Assembly (NCBI RefSeq): GCF_921293095.1
Contig: NC_060251.1
Span: forward strand, 40,715,644 to 40,779,643
Source of the DNA: Ischnura elegans
Taxonomy: Eukaryota; Arthropoda; Insecta; Odonata; Coenagrionidae
Direction: 5' to 3'
DNA: 64,000 nt
Each line of letters begins with the position of its first letter. Positions within the stretch are counted from its first letter, which is position 1. A program made the position numbers and the translations under genes. Below, one piece after another: positions 60,001 through 64,000 of this stretch. Below the pieces are notes generated by a model. That model did no database searches. It had not been told where the DNA came from and saw only the letters and a program-made list of their open reading frames with translations.

Positions 60001-62587
60001 GTTGAAGATGATTTGGTTCCCCTTTTTTGTCAGTTCTGATTCCAGATCAGTTGCTGGCATCAGTTCTTGGTCTAGGTTTACAGTTCTAGTTCTTATTTGA
60101 GTGTTTCTTTTTAATTTCATAACGCGTTGATTGCTCTGCAGGTCATTGTGTTAGCACAATAAGGATGGGTCACAAGTTTACCCATGTTTCACTAGCCACT
60201 TATTATGGACAGGTCACGTGTTAACTTTTGTTTTCTACTTTCTGCAGTTATATGCCGCCTGTAATGATACTTGGTAACTACTTTTTCTAAGCATTAATTA
60301 CATCAGTAGACAATGTAATAAAATCAATTGTCTTTGTGTTTTCGTTTGTTATTGAATTATTAAATCCATTATTGTTGATGGAAAAAAAAAGGTTTCTGGG
60401 AAATATTCCTGGCCACAGGGTTAAGTTCGAAAAAAACAATGCAGTATTTGATGTGTTAAGAAGTGACCAGCAATGAAAGGTCCCTCCACACCATATCAAA
60501 CATAGTAATCGGCTTCTGACTTAATCCCCATGGATTTCTAATGACACGGGTGAATGGGACTGATTTTTTAGGCATTAATTGTGACCAAAGTGGTCATTAT
60601 GACTGTAGTACTTCAAAAACAGCATAAAGATCAATTTAGATTCCTTTTCAATGATATTTCCCCATGTCGTGAACAAATAATACGCAACTGATGAAAAACA
60701 CTATTGATATCACAGGAAATATGTACTAAAATACCATGGCGGTCAACATCTTAATTTTTTTAAACTTTCAATGATTTTCAGTAGGGTATGATGAAATCTT
60801 TCTAATGTAACATATCCAGTCATCTCATGTCACTGTTTAATATGTCACTGTTTTTAATAATAATAATTTTTATTATTATTTCGTCTTTTTTTATTATTAT
60901 TATTCTGAATTTCGGACTATACAGTTCTTTCTTAATTAAGATGCACTCACATCCATGCCCTGAATGGGAGAAAATCCACCATGGCAAGTTTCGAACTTGC
61001 AGCACATGGATTAGCAGACGAGGTATTACATGGATTAGCAGACCCTGGCGCCACCAAGCTGAGCAAATATGTTATTGCCATTTTATGATGTTGAAAAAAT
61101 ATTTGTCTCTGACAGGCTTGAACAGGGTTCCCACTCAACCGTGAAAACCTTAAAACCGTGAATAAGCCGTGAATTTCGTCTTCCGTGAAAAAACCTGGAA
61201 ATAGCCGTGAATTTCGTCATAAAACCTTAAAAATCTCTCAAACTTGATTGTAGAACAACAATAGACGGGTTAAAAGAAAAAAAAAACGATATTTCAATCA
61301 TGTTTCAAGGTCATTCACGTGCAGGCAATGTCCACGCCTTTATCTGCACACGTCTATTCGAAAGCGCAACTATTAATTGGTCCGTGTGCCATGACAGCAC
61401 ATTGACTTCAAGCATGCGATTGGAAGACGTTAATCGTGGCAAAAAATCAGGCTCTTCTTCACTTCCCTGCCACCCTGCTCCCTCCATTTTCCCACACACA
61501 TCCTTTTAGCCGGACATGAATTTTGCTAACGATAGGTGACTTCATGAGAGATAGCACTGTCATTGCTGCGTTTGCGTTCAAGGCATCTGTCGCGTTTGTT
61601 ACGTTCATAGTTAACATGCGGCCGATGATTGTTACATGATCAATATTTCTGCCTGAAATGCCTCATCTAAAAACCGTGAATTTGATGACATTTAGACCGT
61701 GAAAACCTGGAAAAAACCGAGAATTTTATAATGTAGTTGGAGTGGTAACCCTGTTGAACCTCCACTCCTACATATTTGCAATGGATATACCACTATGCCT
61801 ATATATACATACCACTATGCCTACTCACCCACTAAGTCTGCACTTGTGACTTTTTAAGGAAAGTTTTGAAATTCTTGTTTTGCGTAAATTGGGTAGCGAT
61901 TCTTTTTCCTTCCCCTCCTATTCTAGGTGTAAGTTCAAGGCCTATTAAAATCTAGAAGCTGAACAGACCCATCCCCAACATCTATTATGATAGTGACTGT
62001 GTAGGTTTCCGAGGTGTCAGGGTTCCAAAATCTCCATTCTTTCAGTCGGTTCCAAAATCTCCATTGCGTCAATTCTTCGGTCGGTCCACGGTATTTTCAA
62101 CCTGAAGATGCTGGCAGCAGTGCCAGCGAAACTGTTGTCATCAACAACCACCGACATGGTATCACAGAAAGAATGGAGATTTTGAATATATTATGATAGA
62201 TCTATTGACCAGTGCAGGATTGCTACCTTTTTCATGGCTCATTCTTTTTATTGATGTGATTGTATTTTTATTATACATTCCAGATGTTGTCTTCAGTATG
62301 CCTCTGAAAAAATCACCAGAAAGAAAATCTTCTCAAGGTAGGACATCAGATGAAGGCTATCACACACTTGAGGAAGCTGGCATTGGAGGCTCTAAAAGGA
62401 ATTCCTCTTCACCTGTTGCGCCGAGTAAGGACTTGAAAGTGGGGTGCAGAATAGCAGATAATGCCATAGAGTCGGAGATAATGGGTGATGAGGAGGAGGA
62501 AGAAGAGGAGGAGGCCTCAGAATGGCTTGAAAGGATGGGTGTCACCGAAGCGGAGATCAAGAGAATGGAGTCAGAGCAAGCTAAACA
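47798..62587 (+). CDS. DONSON: DONSON / humpty dumpty homologue, exons 1-6 (3' end beyond window)
   Basis: Six exons (47798-48012, 48130-48286, 48492-48599, 48920-49188, 58158-58336, 62284-62587) join in one frame to give 410 codons plus two bases. In order the product shows a basic N terminus with an NPF motif, PVDWSLKTKIRL, a YWQHPSLPWLPLFPR block, CPFFYLCANAFTCLFRAAGVAG, LTPTTRGLRAAL, an acidic run, and EWLERMGV. These match the order and spacing of the vertebrate DONSON / Drosophila humpty dumpty family, usually about 550-600 residues, so roughly the last quarter to third is missing. In that family the protein acts in the nucleus in replication: fork stability and delivery of GINS to the MCM helicase. 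Splice phases agree at every junction. Intron 4 has a GC donor and is filled with transposons. Nothing shows the gene is broken within the window. Confidence 0.93.
48130..48286 (+). CDS. DONSON: DONSON exon 2
   Basis: The acceptor TTTCTAG precedes 48130 and the donor GTAAGC follows 48286. The first base completes the lysine codon, and the exon ends in phase 0 after SFLVESEQK. This is the low-conservation linker of the family, so support is mainly the frame and the splice sites. Confidence 0.85.
48492..48599 (+). CDS. DONSON: DONSON exon 3
   Basis: A 36-codon exon, phase 0 on both sides. The acceptor is TTTTTGTACTAG and the donor GTAAGT. It encodes the strongly conserved PVDWSLKTK segment followed by PFPWSQKLR. 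Confidence 0.92.
48920..49188 (+). CDS. DONSON: DONSON exon 4 (GC donor)
   Basis: The acceptor is TTATGTTACAG. It encodes EEASG, then YWQHPSLPWLPLFPR and ends in HQEW, whose tryptophan codon is split TG|G. The donor reads GAATG|GCAAGT, a consensus-like GC splice site. The nearest GT (GTTTTG, 49193) would put a stop two codons into exon 5 and is excluded. Confidence 0.92.
49362..51399. mobile_element. CGGCCG-ended DNA element, copy 1 (uninterrupted)
   Basis: It starts CGGCCATATTCATAGATTTCC and ends GGAAACTATGAATACGGCCG, an inverted repeat of about 20 bp. Both subterminal regions are packed with short CTACTAAG / CTTAGTAG motifs in both orientations. The length is about 2.04 kb. A 145-codon minus frame (49656-50093) and an 83-codon plus frame (50936-51187) have no transposase features, so the element is probably non-autonomous. 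The superfamily is uncertain; a PIF/Harbinger-type element is one possibility. Confidence 0.85.
52621..55665 (-). CDS. LINE ORF2: apurinic-like endonuclease + reverse transcriptase
   Basis: A 1014-residue frame without interruption. The endonuclease domain spans roughly residues 95-320. It has asparagine in VVNCRSLRNK (about 102), glutamate in GTESWLTD (about 129), the DFN of GGDFNVPSIDWE (about 236) and the SDH of ISDHRVV (about 307), so all expected catalytic positions are present. The reverse transcriptase follows: SYRPISLTS-like block (NYRPISLTSISCK), FLDFKKAFDKVPH, SGVPQGSVIGPLLFLLYIND and catalytic FADD near residue 765. The C terminus has the LVRPHLEYAASVWDP and RVQRRAARYV segments typical of CR1/L2/Jockey-group proteins. 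It nicks the target and copies the element RNA by target-primed reverse transcription. The ORF starts 32 bp after ORF1 ends, so reinitiation or readthrough translation is likely. It looks intact. Confidence 0.95.
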   Translation of the reverse strand: MKNKGLSSKLFTDKDSSRNENREVERKISVSGITFKHEKRQSSNTFKGSQGSSHFDSVSIRHAFPFISGIEPVNSLFDKSKSELFPNRNNTSSEVLIVAVVNCRSLRNKIPEFHHLIHSTKCNVIFGTESWLTDDDSDNEIFPKSFTVYRKDRINRVGGGVFIAVKNSIVSQAITVTETSVESVWCLIKCPKFKTILLCSYYRPPNSDITSMLDFQNQINSVASKYPERNLIVGGDFNVPSIDWETYSFIPGGRDKVICEALLHTFTSNSLFQIASAPNRGENILDLLATNIPHQVINVGTVEGISDHRVVTAKFSLNTAVNFKKERKVFIFKRANFDGFKSHMKNAFPEFQESLLKLNVENTWKAFLSLVTSGINSYIPSKIVKEGSEPRWYDAEVRKSLRRQRACHAKMKKVSTDLSANERELIIQKYRMTKAATKEAFRNAFTNFKRKTLVEQLQDNPKAFWSYVREVQGKRSTVCSLRNDNGDVLTSSYDKANLLNSYFKSVFTEPSENSPETEDNPCIHKMPAIDISTLGIENILKSLSPNKSPGPDEIPSRVYKELASELAPYLQLIFSKSIKQHEVPNDWKIANVTPIFKSGDKEQPSNYRPISLTSISCKVLEHIVVSSVMKHLDAQNLLMGNQHGFRKSRSCETQLALFAHDILVSGEDNIPVDAIFLDFKKAFDKVPHGKLILKLKSYGLDEDVISWIREFLSDRVQRVVLDGAVSNEVRVTSGVPQGSVIGPLLFLLYINDIGEVVQSKLRLFADDAVVYREIRSSKDIDELTNDLAAIQAWCDAWQLELNLEKCVVMNFWKKNNSLQRNYVIRGAQLKAVESVKYLGVRLNNDLSWNKHIREITGQANRKMGFVKRILGKCDDKVREISYFSLVRPHLEYAASVWDPHENGLITELERVQRRAARYVKGRYDSLVSVTDLLHKLGWESLSDRRLKNRLNLLDKFKSSVFSDEVNHILRTPTYYGRSDHINKIREIDCRTDRFRMSFFPRSIRDYNGSNRTRK
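55698..56807 (-). CDS. LINE ORF1: coiled coil + SGNH/GDSL-like domain
   Basis: A 369-codon frame. The ATG at 56807 lies in duplicated 5' sequence; a more natural start is the methionine at residue 29 (56723, MPSNRSPVAG). Residues 47-72 (LGDRITALETMVRELRAQFE) look like a short coiled coil. Residues 190-369 resemble the SGNH hydrolase (esterase-like) domain known from ORF1 proteins of CR1-group LINEs. Block I is IIVLGSSNVRR, with serine at the nucleophile position (about 196). Block II is the glycine cluster IPGGGV (about 225), block III is VGVND (asparagine about 256), and the last block is RSGVHYT (histidine about 347). The usual aspartates in GDS and DxxH are both serine here. It is G+C-richer than its surroundings. 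The role is probably RNA binding or particle formation; enzymatic activity is uncertain. Confidence 0.85.
   Translation of the reverse strand: MFLLSQISIKRISRQVSFSEIQSCDSDRMPSNRSPVAGVENAGECEALGDRITALETMVRELRAQFERVADTAEGNGPRGGSSKGRRATGAARVRPIANSGWSIESLPRGPSLDDGVTSPRKPEFWRVVSRRDGGSVTLRRGLGDAEANPVPVSNRYQLLSDGNSEVPDVPTPTPKPAPRKGRQSGKGGIIVLGSSNVRRVMVPLRERADREGVSDRVTSWCIPGGGVPQVTQAVGAAVRGTKCSRLRVVAHVGVNDATFRGSEEILDSLRDLNSEVKRVGGTIGVGIELSICSLVPRIDRGSLVWSRVEGINQRLRRFCTDIGASFVDLRPAIRSCRIPLNRSGVHYTAESASRVASSIFEHCRSFLE
56775..56914 (-). repeat. Tandem duplication in the LINE 5' region
   Basis: Two units of about 65 bp (56775-56839 and 56849-56914), each running from 'acgcttaatagatatttgag' to 'cttgtctctttttaa', nearly identical, with a period of 74 bp. 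They cover the 5' UTR and the first codons of the longest ORF1 frame, supporting a downstream start. Repeated 5' units in LINEs can carry internal promoters; that is inference. Confidence 0.8.
58158..58336 (+). CDS. DONSON: DONSON exon 5
   Basis: The acceptor is TTGTTACCAG, the donor GTATGT. It completes the split tryptophan and encodes CESFRSLFQL, CPFFYLCANAFTCLFRAAGVAG and LTPTTRGLRAALKEE, the most conserved core of the family. It ends in phase 1. Confidence 0.95.
58337..62283 (+). other. DONSON intron 5
   Basis: 3947 bp, GTATGT donor and ATACATTCCAG acceptor. It contains a GA-dinucleotide run (58871-58886), TTATTA-type simple repeats near 60850-60905 and one terminal-repeat element (61123-61753). 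A 45-codon open stretch between splice-like sites (59726-59863) has phases that do not fit the flanking exons. No other gene was recognised. Confidence 0.8.
61123..61753. mobile_element. CAGGGTTCCCACTC-ended non-autonomous DNA element
   Basis: CAGGGTTCCCACTC at the left and GAGTGGTAACCCTG at the right form a 14-bp inverted repeat with one mismatch. Inside both ends, 'ccgtgaaaacct' and 'ccgtgaattt' motifs recur several times. TTGAA flanks both sides. It is 631 bp with no transposase. The superfamily is not assigned. Confidence 0.75.
62284..62587 (+). CDS. DONSON: DONSON exon 6 (last exon in window)
   Basis: The acceptor TACATTCCAG joins phase 1 to give EED-VVFSMPL, matching the F-S-x-P-L motif that follows this point in vertebrate DONSON. 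The exon then encodes a Ser-rich stretch, an eight-glutamate acidic run and EWLERMGVTEAEIKRME. I place the donor at GTATCC (62588, phase 2), the first GT that closes the conserved part; this site is weaker than the others. Confidence 0.85.
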
Positions 62588-62854
62588 GTATCCTTTCTAT
62601 AATTTTTTATATTAAAGCGTTATGTATCACTCGCTCACTCAGTGATTCAACTCTAGCCTCTTCAGACCCATGAGTCTCTGAGGTATTTTATTTACGTTTC
62701 AGGCTGCTTTCATAATCAGGGTGGGTGGAAAAAATAACATTACAGTGAAATTTGAAAGAAATATTTATTAACAATAATTTTTTTATAATAATTATGGGTA
62801 CAGGTTGAGTTTATTCAAAGCATTGAAGTCTAAACTAAATATTAACTTCCAATA

Positions 62855-63965
62855 CAGGCGGTCCCCGACTTTCGTACACAATGCGTTCCCGAAAACTTGT
62901 ACAAAAGTCGAACCATTGACTTCCATACTAATTAGGGGTTACGTTCCAAAAGAGCGGAATATACGCACTAAAACCTTTTTTTTGCTGATTTTATTTCTAT
63001 TGACTTAACTTTAATAATAATACGTCAATAAAACTCCTCAAATCATCCAATTTCTTTCGAAAATACGCTGAAAATGCAAATAAAAGTTTAAAAAACAAGA
63101 ACTCCGTTGGCTATCGAGTGAAACTTCCTCTTGGCGTTTAAGTTGACATTCCACTTATTACGTCCACTATAAATAAAAATACATATCAAGAAGCATAACA
63201 AAATGTAGTTGCTGAACCCGCACCCTGGATACCTTTTAAATTTTACACCAAAATTCGACATTCGGCAGGTGAAAATCGTGATCGCGTATATTTTGCATGT
63301 TATTCAAAAAAGACAAATGGAATTCGGCTGATATTTCGTGCAATATCGTTGCTGAAGGTGTATATGAATTAAACAGCACTCAAACGAAGAAAACACAATT
63401 ACAGTGAAACCTCTATTTTACACTTTTGAATGGACCACTTGCATAAAGTGCAAAATTGAGGAAATTGTAAAATAGAGTATCATTGTTTAAAGACAGTATT
63501 GTTTGGGACCTGATAAAAAGTGTTCAAAATCAGGGAAAACGTAAAATGGGGGAATGTAAAATCGAGATTTCACTGTAGAAAGAAGATCTTACTAGTGTTA
63601 TTGAAACTTATTTGATGATGTCTAGTCAACTTCTTTTGAAAAATATCTCCAATGAAGGCTTTCTTCTTCTCTTGATAAAGGAGCCTATAGCAGGCAGTCT
63701 CTCTCCCAAATAAATCACCTAGATTAGAGTCAACTACCAACAATTCCCTTCATTATATACGTTCGTGTTTTTCGCATAAACTGCCATTTGAAACAATTGA
63801 ATGTTGGGATGCGCAATAAACACAGCGGGAATTTTTAAAAAATGACAGACCTACGTCCGAAAGTCCGAATTTAGCGTACGAAAGTCAAGTAAAAGGTGTC
63901 CATTTTGAACGTACGAAAGTGCGAATTGTACGAAAGTCGAATGTACGAAAGTCGAGGACCGCCTG
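62855..63965. mobile_element. pogo/Tigger-like MITE at TA
   Basis: CAGGCGGTCCCCGACTTTCG at the left and CGAAAGTCGAGGACCGCCTG at the right form the terminal repeat, flanked by TA on each side (62853-62854 and 63966-63967). 'gtacgaaagtcgaa' motifs recur inside both ends. It is 1111 bp, including a nested 174-bp element. No transposase was found. Confidence 0.85.
63402..63575. mobile_element. Small TA-flanked MITE nested in the previous element
   Basis: CAGTGAAACCTCTATTTTAC at the left and GTAAAATCGAGATTTCACTG at the right, flanked by TA at 63400-63401 and 63576-63577. It is 174 bp with no ORF. The CAGTGAAAC terminus also suggests a pogo/Tigger-type family. Confidence 0.85.
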
Positions 63966-64000
63966 TATTATATATTATTTGAAGGGTTAGTGAAATGAGG

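Noticed and set aside
62360..62560. Ser-rich minus-strand frame opposite DONSON exon 6
   Set aside because: Reverse complement of the GAG/GAA acidic run of exon 6.
62804..62853. Candidate DONSON exon 7 (acceptor GGGTACAG, phase fits, reads LSLFKALKSK)
   Set aside because: The phase matches, but no DONSON motif is seen, and the stretch runs directly into a TA-flanked MITE with no donor before it.
1..64000. CRISPR arrays, rRNA genes, bacterial operons or viral genomes
   Set aside because: No regularly spaced repeats, rRNA motifs, ribosome-binding sites or viral structural genes were seen.

Overview
This window looks like arthropod, most likely insect, nuclear DNA. It is AT-rich, has spliced eukaryotic genes, lacks bacterial-style operons, and is dominated by transposable elements. 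Only one host gene is clearly recognisable: the 5' two thirds of a DONSON / humpty dumpty orthologue (DNA replication-fork and helicase-assembly factor) on the + strand. Six exons lie between 47798 and 62587, and the 3' end runs off the window. Reading frame and splice phases are consistent across all five junctions, and intron 4 uses a GC donor.

Layout. 1-9.9 kb: mostly anonymous AT-rich DNA with a 5'-truncated RTE/BovB-type LINE tail (exact 11-bp target duplication), a tRNA-derived SINE, and four diverged copies of a local repeat. 9.97-12.67 kb: a large imperfect inverted repeat interrupted by two G/C-edged MITEs. 14.6-20.2 kb: a run of MITEs (hAT-like, ATAGGG-ended and GGCCGTTTTA-ended families). 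20-29 kb: sparse, with Penelope-like and RTE-like debris and a near-perfect 46-bp hairpin inside 13-bp direct repeats. 29.4-34.3 kb: SINE copies, LINE 3' debris and two more ATAGGG MITEs, one inserted inside a SINE-type repeat. 34.3-38.3 kb: a decayed piggyBac element bounded by TTAA, with subterminal palindromes. 39-42.3 kb: a cluster of hAT-type MITEs. 43.7-46.7 kb: a degenerate Penelope-like element, a piggyBac-type MITE and a Tx1/L1-like reverse transcriptase remnant split by a MITE. 47.8-62.6 kb: DONSON.

The most striking structure is intron 4 of DONSON (49189-58157). Two tandem copies of a CGGCCG-ended DNA element sit 11 bp apart. The second copy carries a full-length CR1/L2-group LINE (52376-57025, minus strand, both ORFs open), flanked by CTTTA on both sides. 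The first copy preserves the uninterrupted target. Removing all three insertions leaves an intron of about 230 bp. At 62855-63965 a pogo/Tigger-like MITE carries a second, smaller MITE within it.

Repeat identities rest on terminal repeats, target duplications and recognised protein motifs read by eye. Family names and percent identities would need database searches.
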